Shown piece by piece: positions 26,563 to 37,126 of a DNA stretch of 64,000 nt. A program made the position numbers and the translations under genes. Under the pieces are notes generated by a model that ran no database searches, had not been told where the DNA came from, and saw nothing but the letters and a program-made list of their open reading frames with translations. The DNA lies in the NCBI RefSeq assembly GCF_000702425.1, contig NZ_JNIE01000002.1, positions 310,001 to 374,000 on the forward strand. Direction: 5' to 3'. Origin of the DNA: Thermocrinis jamiesonii (GTDB lineage: Bacteria; Aquificota; Aquificia; Aquificales; Aquificaceae). Position 1 is the stretch's first letter. The number at the start of each line of letters is the position of its first letter.

Positions 26563-27684
26563 ATGAGCGGATGCTGTGAGAAGAAGATAATTTATGTGGG
26601 CGTGAGTGCTGGTAAGAATAAATACTTGTTAGATAGGTTAATTGAGCACTTTTGTGCAATGAGCGCGTTGAATAAGAATATTATTGAAAGAGTGTGTGAA
26701 AAAGCGCACGAGAATATCTACTACTACATGAACCCTTATCTTTGGCATCCAGATGTGGAGGTGGTTGTTATAACATTGGAAGGTATACAAGAAAAAAAAG
26801 TATCAGAAATAGAGAAAATATTAAGCAACATAGCTAAAAAAATAGATGAGAAATTGCAGAACAGGGGGATAAAAGAGAATGATTTAAAAGAGACCTTGGA
26901 GAAAATAATAAAAAAAGAAGCCTTGGAAAAAATAATAAAAACATTGGAATGTGAAAAAGCAAAAAAAGTATTAGAAATAAAGGAAATATTAAACAACATA
27001 GCTGAAAAAATAGAGGAGAAATTGCGAAACGGAAGGATAAAAGAGAATGATTTAAAAGAAGCCTTGGAGAAAATAATAAAAGAAACTTTAGAAAAAGCCT
27101 TAAAAATAGACGCAATAAAGAAAAAAGACATTAAAGAAGGAGATGAAGTAGAAGAGCTGGAGAAAAAAGAAGAAGAGCTGAGGATAGAGGAACTGAGGCA
27201 AACAATAAAAAAAATAAAAAAAATAATAGAAAAGTCGGGAAACAAAATAGGAAAAGAAACAATAGAGGAAATAATGAAAGAGATTGAAGAATTAAAGCTG
27301 AATTCAAAATTAAACTCTATAGTAAAGGATGCGTTTAATCTTCCTCTTAAACTTGAACTTACCGATATATTAGAAAAAATCCTCATTAGCATACTAAATC
27401 CAGAGCTAAACAAGAGCAAGGGGGATATATTAGAAGAAGTCCGTCAATTAGCTTTGCAGAGTTCTATCTCGGAAGACTTAAAGTCATACCTGTGTAATTA
27501 TGGCTTAAAAATAAGAGAAATAGCATGTCTCAAAGAGTTGTTGAAAAATTTAAAAGGATTCTACGTGATAAAACACAAAATGCTACCCGAGGAGTTTGAA
27601 GATACCGAAGAAGCAAAGAGATTTAGGGAATTCACTATGGATATATTTTGCGAATTTTTAAAAAAGAAAGAACGAAAAGCTTAA
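26563..27684 (+). CDS. repeat-containing coiled-coil protein, function unknown
   Basis: 373 aa. The N-terminal ~75 residues form an alpha/beta segment (KKIIYVGVSAGKNKYLLDRL, then WHPDVEVVVITLEG). Residues ~78-215 are very Lys/Glu/Ile-rich and helical and contain two direct repeats of ~48 residues, around EIEKILSNIAKKIDEKL and EIKEILNNIAEKIEEKL, each followed by IKENDLKE. The C-terminal 100 residues are a separate helical domain ending in basic residues. The gene is more AT-rich than its neighbours. AAAGGAGGGAG precedes the ATG, and TATAAT lies ~37 bases upstream. It converges on the 5S rRNA gene. I do not recognise the family. Confidence 0.75.
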   Translation: MSGCCEKKIIYVGVSAGKNKYLLDRLIEHFCAMSALNKNIIERVCEKAHENIYYYMNPYLWHPDVEVVVITLEGIQEKKVSEIEKILSNIAKKIDEKLQNRGIKENDLKETLEKIIKKEALEKIIKTLECEKAKKVLEIKEILNNIAEKIEEKLRNGRIKENDLKEALEKIIKETLEKALKIDAIKKKDIKEGDEVEELEKKEEELRIEELRQTIKKIKKIIEKSGNKIGKETIEEIMKEIEELKLNSKLNSIVKDAFNLPLKLELTDILEKILISILNPELNKSKGDILEEVRQLALQSSISEDLKSYLCNYGLKIREIACLKELLKNLKGFYVIKHKMLPEEFEDTEEAKRFREFTMDIFCEFLKKKERKA

Positions 27685-27708
27685 GGAAGATAACAATTTT
27701 TAATCAAT

Positions 27709-27829
27709 CCCCCGGGACGACCTACTTTCCCGTGCCGTTCGCCCGGCACAGTATCATCGGCGCTGGAGGGCTTAACTGCCGGGTTCGGAATGGAAACCGG
27801 GTGTTTCCCCTCCGCTATGGTCCCGAGGG
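27709..27829 (-). rRNA. rrf: 5S ribosomal RNA
   Basis: The ends pair as CCCTCGGGA (from 27829) with TCCCGGGGG (to 27709), the helix I of 5S rRNA. The internal sequence has the conserved CCGAACCCGGCAGTTAAG loop. The length of about 121 bases fits. It is the last gene of the rRNA operon and converges with the coiled-coil protein gene. Confidence 0.95.
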
Positions 27830-27861
27830 AAACTTGACAAATCAATTTTTCAACAGATAAA

Positions 27862-27893
27862 TTAGTGGCAACTCAATAGGTCTTTCTTCCTGT
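27862..27893 (-). other. 3' strand of the 23S processing stem
   Basis: Just downstream of 23S and before 5S, this segment is complementary to the 23S leader at 30838-30866: GGCAACTCAATAGG against GGCAACTGAATAGG, then TCTTTCTTCC on both. It extends the terminal helix of 23S rRNA. Confidence 0.75.
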
Positions 27894-27894
27894 A

Positions 27895-30835
<2,941 letters not shown>

Positions 30836-30837
30836 TA

Positions 30838-30893
30838 CAAGGAAGAAAGACCTATTCAGTTGCCAATTTGACATGGGCCCATTTAAGAGCCCA
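30838..30893 (-). repeat. rRNA leader element copy 2 (before 23S), with 5' strand of the 23S processing stem
   Basis: Minus-strand order: a GC hairpin (GGGC...GCCC), TGTCAAATTGGCAACTGAATAGG, then TCTTTCTTCC. From GGCAACTGAATAGG onward it is complementary, with very few mismatches, to 27867-27893 beyond the 23S 3' end. It therefore forms the long double-stranded stem from which RNase III would release pre-23S. The hairpin and TTGTCAA part recur before 16S and at 47824. Confidence 0.8.
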
Positions 30894-30911
30894 CAGCCTG
30901 CTTTGTAAGCA

Positions 30912-30983
30912 TGGAGATGGAGGGATTTGAACCCTCGACCTCCTGCTTGCAAAGCAGGCGCTCTCCCGCTGAGCTACATCCCC
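30912..30983 (-). tRNA. tRNA-Ala (anticodon TGC)
   Basis: The acceptor GGGGATG pairs with CATCTCC. The D-arm is GCTCAGCGGGAGAGC. The anticodon loop TTTGCAA gives TGC, and the T-loop is TTCAAAT. The discriminator A is at 30912 and no CCA is encoded. It lies in the spacer between 16S and 23S, nearer to 23S. Confidence 0.97.
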
Positions 30984-30999
30984 TTAATGCCCCAGACAA

Positions 31000-31073
31000 T
31001 GGGCCTCGGTGGACTTGAACCACCGACCTTGCCCTTATCAGGGGCACGCTCTGACCAACTGAGCTAGAGGCCC
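31000..31073 (-). tRNA. tRNA-Ile (anticodon GAT)
   Basis: The acceptor GGGCCTC pairs with GAGGCCC. The anticodon loop CTGATAA gives GAT. The D-arm is GCTCAGTTGGTCAGAGC and the T-loop GGTTCAAGTCC. No CCA is encoded. With tRNA-Ala it makes the usual Ile-Ala pair of the 16S-23S spacer. Confidence 0.97.
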
Positions 31074-31081
31074 TGCGGGAT

Positions 31082-31109
31082 TGACAACTCAATAGGGAGG
31101 AAGAACCCA
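31082..31109 (-). other. 3' strand of the 16S processing stem
   Basis: Between tRNA-Ile and the 16S 3' end, the RNA reads GGGTTCTTCCTCCCTATTGA then GTTGTC. This is complementary, with about two mismatches over 28 positions, to the 16S leader at 32703-32730. Such stems enclose pre-16S rRNA and are cut by RNase III. Confidence 0.8.
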
Positions 31110-31140
31110 CTTTGTAAGCCTGAAACTTTTTCTCCGTTAA

Positions 31141-32699
<1,559 letters not shown>

Positions 32700-32702
32700 A
32701 AC

Positions 32703-32760
32703 CTTGGGTTCTTCCTCCCTATTCAGTTGCCAATATGACAAGGGGCTTTTTATACCCCTC
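32703..32760 (-). repeat. rRNA leader element copy 1 (before 16S), with 5' strand of the 16S processing stem
   Basis: Minus-strand order: hairpin GGGG-TATAAAAAG-CCCC, TTGTCATATTGGCAACTGAA, TAGGGAGGAAGAACCC. The second half pairs with the 16S trailer at 31082-31109. The hairpin plus TTGTCA-WATTGGCAACTG is shared with the 23S leader and with a third copy at 47824-47867. Confidence 0.8.
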
Positions 32761-32786
32761 AACTTCTACCTTAGTTTCTAAAATTA

Positions 32787-32815
32787 ATTATATATCAGTT
32801 TGTGAAGGATGTCAA
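32787..32815 (-). promoter_or_regulatory. rRNA operon promoter, proximal
   Basis: TTGACA (32815-32810), exactly 17 bases, TATAAT (32792-32787), about 90 bases before 16S. Both boxes match the sigma-70 consensus perfectly. Confidence 0.85.
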
Positions 32816-32863
32816 GTCCTTTTACAAGGGGCCTACCTTATCAACCCCTCAAGTACATATATT

Positions 32864-32892
32864 ACTTTAATACATTCCACCTACTTTGTCAA
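32864..32892 (-). promoter_or_regulatory. rRNA operon promoter, distal
   Basis: TTGACA (32892-32887), 17 bases, TAAAGT (32869-32864). The -35 box and the AAAAGGAC before it are repeated from the proximal promoter. Immediately upstream, at 32901, begins the inverted repeat of the inserted TnpB-like element, so native upstream sequence is displaced. Confidence 0.65.
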
Positions 32893-32955
32893 GTCCTTTT
32901 GAGGCTGTTCGAAAAAATCCTTCAGGCAGTGCTGAGTAGTTATAATAAAAGCCTG

Positions 32956-34491
32956 ATGTATGTAAGCGTGCAGTTTAAACTCCAGCTAAACAGTCCTGAC
33001 AGAGAAAAGCTTTTGGAATTAATGCGTAAGCAATCATCCGCCATAAGGTCAGCTTATAAACTACTGAAAACCAAAAACTTCCATAACCAAATATACCAAA
33101 AGCTGAGACAACTTTTTCTTGACCTACCTACCAGATACATAGACTCTGCTATCTACAAAGCAAAACAGTATCCAACAGACAAAAAAGTTGTGTTTGGCGG
33201 TAAAGCCCTTTTTGAAAAGCTCTGTAAAAACAGAGACGAGAAAAGTAGGGAAAAGTTAAAAAGAAAGTGGAAGGAACAAAGACAGGGAACTTTAATAAGC
33301 GTAGGATCAAAGGCAGATAAAGGCAACAGACTTATGAGGTTTGAAAGCATAAACGGAGAACTTCTTTTAAGGATTACGGTAAGTGAGAGAAAGTTCATTT
33401 ACGCAAAGGTGTTAAGGGAACCAAGCAACGCAGAGGATAAGTGGAACACATTTTTGACTATGCTTCAAACGAGCTGGCAAAGTAAAGTTTATTTCCCTTA
33501 CACAGTAGAGCTAAAGCTAAGGGATGGAGAGATTTATGGGAATGTAAGTTTTGAGATACCAACTCTAGAGGTATGGCTAACCAAAGAGTATGGAGTGATA
33601 GCCATAGACACAAACGCAAGCCCTTTGCATTTAGCATTAGCAGAAGTAAGCCCTGATGGAAATCTTTTGAGCTATCAAACTATTAGCTTACACGAGTTTA
33701 TCAGCTTTCCAAAAAACAGAAAAGACTACGAAGAGTGGCTTTTGGCACACAAGATAGTAGAAATAGCAAAGGAGAAGGGAAAGGCAATAGCTATAGAAAA
33801 CTTAAAGAAAGTCAATAAAGGCTTTAGAGGAAACGGAAAAGCAAACCTAAGGAAAAGACTACATCATTGGAACTTTAAGAGCTTGCTCTCAAAGATTGAA
33901 AGAACCGCAAAACTAAACGGAGTAGAAGTTATCAAAGTCAATCCCGCTTTTACTTCTGTGATAGGAGCACTAAAATATGCACCACAGCTTGGGATAGACA
34001 AAGACATAGCGGGCGCATACGTGATAGGAAGAAAAGCATTAGGTTTTAAGGAAGAAATCCCAGAGAACTACCTAAAACTTCTTTCAGACAAGGAATACTT
34101 GGAGTATGCAATCTGCACTTACGAAGAGAAGGAAAAAGAGCTAAAAGAACAGCTTAAAAAAGAAACAAACCAATACAAAAGAAATGCCATAAACTCTGAG
34201 CTAAAGCAAGTTCAGAAGGCAAAGGACTTGCTTTTAGAAAAACTTAAAAGCCTTCAGGACGAGCCAAGTTCCTGTGAGGCCGTCAACGGAAGGAATCCCA
34301 AGCGGGGAGAGACTAAGAAAGTCTCTCAAAGTGCTTGGCAAGTTCTGAGGGTAGCCTTCCTCTTCCCTGTTCTTGGAAAGGTTCTATCGAGGGACCTTTC
34401 CCCTCTGAAGCCAGTGCTTGTGGAAGGGGCGTGGGACAGGGTAAGGAGAAGGTTAGTCCCCTTAGAGGTTGGGGGGGGGACGTCCCAATGA
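32956..34491 (+). CDS. divergent TnpB-related protein lacking the zinc finger
   Basis: About 511 aa from ATG at 32956; an in-frame ATG at 32809 lies in the rRNA promoter region, so the later start is preferred. RuvC-like motifs are recognisable: Asp in VIAIDTNASP (D218), Glu in AIAIENLKK (E281) and Asp in IDKDIAGAYVIGRK (D350). The CxxC...CxC zinc ribbon that normally lies before the last Asp is absent. After RuvC-III come ~100 helical Lys/Glu-rich residues and then an Arg/Pro-rich tail. The tail's DNA carries a strong hairpin, probably the guide RNA. It matches the class described as TnpB-related accessory proteins. Whether it cuts DNA is unknown. Confidence 0.8.
   Translation: MYVSVQFKLQLNSPDREKLLELMRKQSSAIRSAYKLLKTKNFHNQIYQKLRQLFLDLPTRYIDSAIYKAKQYPTDKKVVFGGKALFEKLCKNRDEKSREKLKRKWKEQRQGTLISVGSKADKGNRLMRFESINGELLLRITVSERKFIYAKVLREPSNAEDKWNTFLTMLQTSWQSKVYFPYTVELKLRDGEIYGNVSFEIPTLEVWLTKEYGVIAIDTNASPLHLALAEVSPDGNLLSYQTISLHEFISFPKNRKDYEEWLLAHKIVEIAKEKGKAIAIENLKKVNKGFRGNGKANLRKRLHHWNFKSLLSKIERTAKLNGVEVIKVNPAFTSVIGALKYAPQLGIDKDIAGAYVIGRKALGFKEEIPENYLKLLSDKEYLEYAICTYEEKEKELKEQLKKETNQYKRNAINSELKQVQKAKDLLLEKLKSLQDEPSSCEAVNGRNPKRGETKKVSQSAWQVLRVAFLFPVLGKVLSRDLSPLKPVLVEGAWDRVRRRLVPLEVGGGTSQ
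34298..34338 (+). ncRNA. predicted hairpin of a TnpB guide (omega) RNA
   Basis: CCAAGC (34298) pairs with GCTTGG (34333-34338). It encloses a perfect 8-bp hairpin, GAGAGACT and AGTCTCTC, with loop AAGAA. It is inside the 3' end of the tnpB-like gene, where such RNAs are encoded. The outer stem is conserved in the deleted copy at 36923-37105. The RNA ends are not known. Confidence 0.45.
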
Positions 34492-34523
34492 GGGGTTTTT
34501 CGAACAGCCTCAGTCCCTTTGAA

Positions 34524-35165
34524 AGGCTGTTCTAAAAATCCACCGAATACCTTAAAAATAGGTTAAAGCATAAGGCAGTGGATAAGGCAAACAAAAATAA
34601 ATAGATTACAAGTAACTAGAAGTTCCAAAGAATAGCACAGGCAATAGCCATCTTCCTTGCTAAATCCTTTCTCAAAAGATTAAAGCTTGAGCCAACCTTT
34701 TGCTTTATGCTCCCAAACAACTGCTCTACCATATACCTAACCTTCCCATACCTTTCCCAATTTTCCTTTGACAGCTTCCTTAAAGGATGTTTAATACTCA
34801 TCCTTATTGTTTCCTTTGTCCTTACCGCCGGTTTTAATCCTTTATCTAAAAGAGCTTGTATGATATTAGCAAAGTTTGCCCTTGTCCGCTATAAAAGGTA
34901 ATCCTTTTTGGGCTTCTAACCTACTTAATACTTTCCTTAACATCTCAATCTCACTCTCATAAACTCTTCCAGTTTCTACCACCATTATTATCTTTCTTCC
35001 ATCCTCATCTACCACCGTTACCACTTCAAGCCTAATGTGAGCCTGAACAGTTCTTATTTGTGTTTAGTAAGGGCATAAGGTTTTTTCAAAGGTAATCTGC
35101 TTCTTCTTATAAGGACCTTTTTTATACCATAACTTTCCTAAAGTGGCATTTTTCGAACAACCTCC
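34524..35165 (-). mobile_element. decayed DDE insertion sequence
   Basis: The left end GGCTGTTCTAAAAATCC (34524) and the right end, read in reverse, GGTTGTTCGAAAAATGCC (near 35165) are imperfect inverted repeats. They enclose a broken transposase gene. At ~640 bp it is far shorter than a complete element, so internal sequence has been lost. Similar ends occur at 32901 and 34496. Confidence 0.65.
34616..35154 (-). pseudogene. transposase remnant (DDE family), with stop and frameshift
   Basis: Reading the minus strand, one recovers LGKLWYKKGPYKKKQITFEK, then an in-frame TAA at about 35070. The next segment is IRTVQAHIRLEVVTVVDEDG through LPFIADKG, then a frameshift at about 34880. A final frame contains DKGLKPAVRTKETIRMSIKH and ends VEQLFGSIKQKVGSSFNLLR...CAILWNF. 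The ADKG Asp and the RYMVEQLFG block, where the catalytic Glu would lie, fit an IS5/IS4-like DDE transposase. The N-terminal part is missing. It is not functional. Confidence 0.75.
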
Positions 35166-35174
35166 TAAACCCTA

Positions 35175-35203
35175 TTGACAAGCTATCTAACCATATTTAT
35201 AAT
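35175..35203 (+). promoter_or_regulatory. promoter of the lipoprotein/rplU genes
   Basis: TTGACA (35175-35180), 17 bases, TATAAT (35198-35203), then AGAGGAGGTG before the ATG at 35241. All elements match consensus. The promoter begins just 10 bases after the IS remnant. Confidence 0.8.
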
Positions 35204-35240
35204 CATTTTGGAGTAAATATCTTTAGAGGAGGTGTAAGCA

Positions 35241-35468
35241 ATGAAAAAGTTTCTATTACTTGGAGTGGCTAGCTTAGCTGCATTTGTGGTGTCATGTCAA
35301 CAAAAACCTGCTGAGCAACCAGCGGAGCAACAGCCTACTGAACAGCAGCAACAACCTGCAGAACAACAGCAACCAGCTGAACAACAACAATCTGCTGAAC
35401 AGCAACAACCTGCTGAACAGCAACAATCTGCTGAACAACAACAACCTGCTGAACAACAACAGAAGTAA
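35241..35468 (+). CDS. Gln-rich repeat lipoprotein
   Basis: 75 aa. A lipoprotein signal peptide (MKKFLLLGVASLAAFVVSC) has its lipobox Cys at residue 19. The mature part is almost only Pro, Ala, Glu and Gln, with six tandem PAEQQQ/SAEQQQ units. The start of the mature protein, CQQKP, is identical to that of the cytochrome lipoprotein at 46250, whose linker is also Gln/Glu-rich. This suggests a shared origin. There is no folded domain; it may be an anchor whose functional domain was lost, or a structural spacer. Consensus promoter and ribosome binding site are present. rplU follows 53 bases after its stop. Confidence 0.75.
   Translation: MKKFLLLGVASLAAFVVSCQQKPAEQPAEQQPTEQQQQPAEQQQPAEQQQSAEQQQPAEQQQSAEQQQPAEQQQK
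35355..35462 (+). repeat. six 18-bp coding tandem repeats
   Basis: Each unit encodes (P/S)AEQQQ. The P/S alternation reflects CCT against TCT, giving an 18/36-base periodicity that is prone to slippage. Confidence 0.9.
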
Positions 35469-35521
35469 TCTAAGCCTTTGGAGGGGGATTTCTCCCTCCT
35501 CTTAAAAATTGGAGGTCGGGA

Positions 35522-35821
35522 ATGTATGCCATAATTGAGAGTGGTGGTAAACAGTATATGGTGTCTCAAGGGATGCGGTTAAGGGTAGAAAAGCTTCCTG
35601 TTCAGGAGGGGCAAACTGTTGAATTAAAGCCCATACTTATCGGAAAAGAAGGTGGAGAAATTCGGTTCAACACAGGTAAGGTTATCGCAGAGGTGGTAAA
35701 GCACGGAAAGGGAAAGAAAGTGATTGTGTTTAAATTTAGAGCTAAGAAAAATTACAAAAGGTGGAGAGGACATAGACAGCTTTTTACTGAGCTTCTAATA
35801 AAAGAGATAAAGGAGGAGTAA
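35522..35821 (+). CDS. rplU: 50S ribosomal protein L21
   Basis: 99 aa. [17 protein letters not shown] at the N-terminus and [23 protein letters not shown] at the C-terminus are diagnostic of bL21. It binds 23S rRNA domain I in the large subunit. TTGGAGGTC precedes the ATG. rpmA follows after one base, the usual L21-L27 pairing. Confidence 0.97.
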   Translation: MYAIIESGGKQYMVSQGMRLRVEKLPVQEGQTVELKPILIGKEGGEIRFNTGKVIAEVVKHGKGKKVIVFKFRAKKNYKRWRGHRQLFTELLIKEIKEE

Positions 35822-35822
35822 T

Positions 35823-36080
35823 ATGGCATCTAAGGCAAGTGGCGGATCAACAAGAAACGGTAGAGATAGTCACTCAAAGAGACTGGGTGTTAAAAGATTT
35901 GGAGGTCAATTTGTGCGTGCAGGAAATATTTTAGTAAGGCAAAGGGGCACAAAGATATATCCAGGTCAAAATGTGGGTATGGGATCAGACTTTACGCTTT
36001 ATGCTCTGGTAGATGGTATAGTTAAGTTTGAATCCAGGAAAAATAAAAAGTTTGTCAGTGTTATACCTTTAACTCAATAA
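35823..36080 (+). CDS. rpmA: 50S ribosomal protein L27
   Basis: 85 aa. [20 protein letters not shown] then [20 protein letters not shown] are typical of bL27, whose N-terminal tail reaches the peptidyl-transferase centre. There is no N-terminal cleavage extension of the Firmicutes type. A deleted TnpB element starts only ~11 bases after its stop. Confidence 0.97.
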   Translation: MASKASGGSTRNGRDSHSKRLGVKRFGGQFVRAGNILVRQRGTKIYPGQNVGMGSDFTLYALVDGIVKFESRKNKKFVSVIPLTQ

Positions 36081-36090
36081 AGGTAGTGAG

Positions 36091-36247
36091 CAGTTTTTTG
36101 ATTTTCTATTCAAGGTGTGTTATATTTATCTCCATGGATAGTATTACGCCTGACAAAATCTAAAGCCAAGGGGTGCAAAAGGACTTTCCAGACAAGTCTC
36201 CGTCCTACAAGCGGGTTATTTGGATAAGTATGGTTAAGGAAAAATGG
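36091..36247 (+). mobile_element. internally deleted TnpB element (family of the 2.1-kb copy), promoter and RNA-scaffold region kept
   Basis: Three blocks match the intact element at 2081-3702. 36091-36147 matches its left end, including the promoter TTGATT-17-TATATT (36098-36126). 36148-36205 resembles the tnpB 3' region starting CGCCTGACAAAA and running to CCGTCC. 36222-36247 is 26/26 identical to the extreme right end. The ~1.4 kb of coding sequence between them is gone. It lies between rpmA and the UbiE-like gene. A short transcript of roughly 115 bases could still be made from it. Confidence 0.7.
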
Positions 36248-36257
36248 GATGGGACTT

Positions 36258-36926
36258 TTATACCTTTTTCGCAACAGTTATATAAACGATTCCTAAGAGC
36301 TTTTTATGTATATTTGTTATTCTAAAACCTGCCTTTTCTAGCTCTTTTTTAAGTTCTTCCTCTCCAACGCTATTTTTCAGCGAATGTATGAAAAAATCCC
36401 ATTTATCTCTTCCAAACAGGACAATCCCTACAGGTTTCATAGGGTATTTCATAAAAAATACCAACATTGGCGTTAACCAAAATCTATTAATGTCCAATAT
36501 GGCTAATTTTCCGTCTTTTGCAAGCACTCTGCTTGCTTCTTTCAGAAACTTATCTCTATTGTATAAGTGCCTATATACTAAGGACAGAGTTAGATTTTTG
36601 AAACTACTGTCTTTAAAGGGAAGTTCTTCTGCATCTGCAAAGATAAAATAGCATTCCCTACATTTTCCTTTTGCCATTTTTAGCATCTCAAAAGAAATAT
36701 CTATACCCACCTTTAGTCCTTTAAATTTTGATCGCACTAACACTTCACCAGTACCTGTGCCAACATCTAAAGTGTTACCTTCATTATCAAGTAGGCTCAG
36801 CATATTACTTTGCCAGTTTTTTATTTTTCCAAAGGTCACAAGGTTCAAGAAAAAGTCGTAATATTTGCTTACAGAAGAAAAAACTTCTGAAACTGTATTC
36901 TTGAAGTTGTTCGACAAACCTCTCAT
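36258..36926 (-). CDS. UbiE/MenG-like class I SAM methyltransferase
   Basis: 222 aa. The N-terminal VSEVFSSVSKYYDFFLNLVTFG is the UbiE/MenG signature. SAM motif I is LDVGTGTGEVL, followed by GIDIS and the acidic motif ADAEELPF. In Aquificales the substrate could be demethylmenaquinone or a related quinone, fitting mqnC at 17860. The start ATG and the first ~11 codons (MRGLSNNFKNT) lie in, or next to, the right end of a deleted TnpB element. The ATG overlaps the stop of that element's mini-ORF by four bases. The exact start is therefore the notable uncertainty. Confidence 0.82.
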   Translation of the reverse strand: MRGLSNNFKNTVSEVFSSVSKYYDFFLNLVTFGKIKNWQSNMLSLLDNEGNTLDVGTGTGEVLVRSKFKGLKVGIDISFEMLKMAKGKCRECYFIFADAEELPFKDSSFKNLTLSLVYRHLYNRDKFLKEASRVLAKDGKLAILDINRFWLTPMLVFFMKYPMKPVGIVLFGRDKWDFFIHSLKNSVGEEELKKELEKAGFRITNIHKKLLGIVYITVAKKV

Positions 36927-37081
36927 TGGGATGTTTTCTCAACCTCCAAAGAAACTGACCTTCTTCTCACCAGAACATGGGAGGAATGCCAAGCACTTTG
37001 ACAGGTTCTTACTAGTCCATGCTTGGGATTGCTTGGCTCACTCTGAAGGCTGTTATGTTTGAACTGCACGCTCACATACAT
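36923..37081 (-). CDS. mini-ORF joining the N- and C-termini of the TnpB-like protein
   Basis: 52 aa, uninterrupted. It starts MYVSVQF exactly as the protein at 32956, then jumps in frame to a version of that protein's tail: QSAWHSS corresponds to QSAWQVL, and VRRRSVSLEVEKTSQ to VRRRLVPLEVGGGTSQ. The stop overlaps the next ATG as ATGA. It may be an accident of an in-frame deletion, or it may couple translation to the methyltransferase. It has no catalytic residues. Confidence 0.4.
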   Translation of the reverse strand: MYVSVQFKHNSLQSEPSNPKHGLVRTCQSAWHSSHVLVRRRSVSLEVEKTSQ

Positions 37082-37105
37082 CTCAAACTTTTATTATAAT
37101 AACAC
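36923..37105 (-). mobile_element. internally deleted TnpB-like element (family of the 32.9-kb copy)
   Basis: On the minus strand, 37100-37061 matches the start of the intact element at 32939-32978: TATAATAAAAG, then ATGTATGTGAGCGTGCAGTT. 37035-36926 matches its 3' end, with GTGCTTGG, AGAAGGTCAGT and CATCCCAATGAGAGG. About 1.3 kb of tnpB is missing. The outer guide-RNA stem CCAAGC/GCTTGG is retained. The element touches the start codon of the UbiE-like gene. Confidence 0.7.
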
Positions 37106-37126
37106 ACACGCTGGGTGAGAAATTAC

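Larger units (their letters stand above)
32901..34511 (+). mobile_element. TnpB-like element bounded by 16-bp perfect inverted repeats
   Basis: GAGGCTGTTCGAAAAA at 32901-32916 is repeated in inverse at 34496-34511. Between them is one tnpB-like gene. IS200/IS605 elements normally lack terminal inverted repeats, and a nearby decayed IS (34524-35165) has similar ends. The structure may therefore be a TnpB element captured inside that IS type. It abuts the rRNA promoters. Confidence 0.65.

Noticed and set aside
26736-27419. 227-aa Ser/Phe-rich frame opposite the coiled-coil gene
   Set aside because: It is the complement of Lys/Glu/Ile-rich codons; the plus-strand gene has promoter and ribosome binding signals.
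32809-32955. N-terminal 49-residue extension of the TnpB-like protein
   Set aside because: It spans both the rRNA distal promoter and the terminal inverted repeat; the TnpB-like fold starts at the ATG at 32956.
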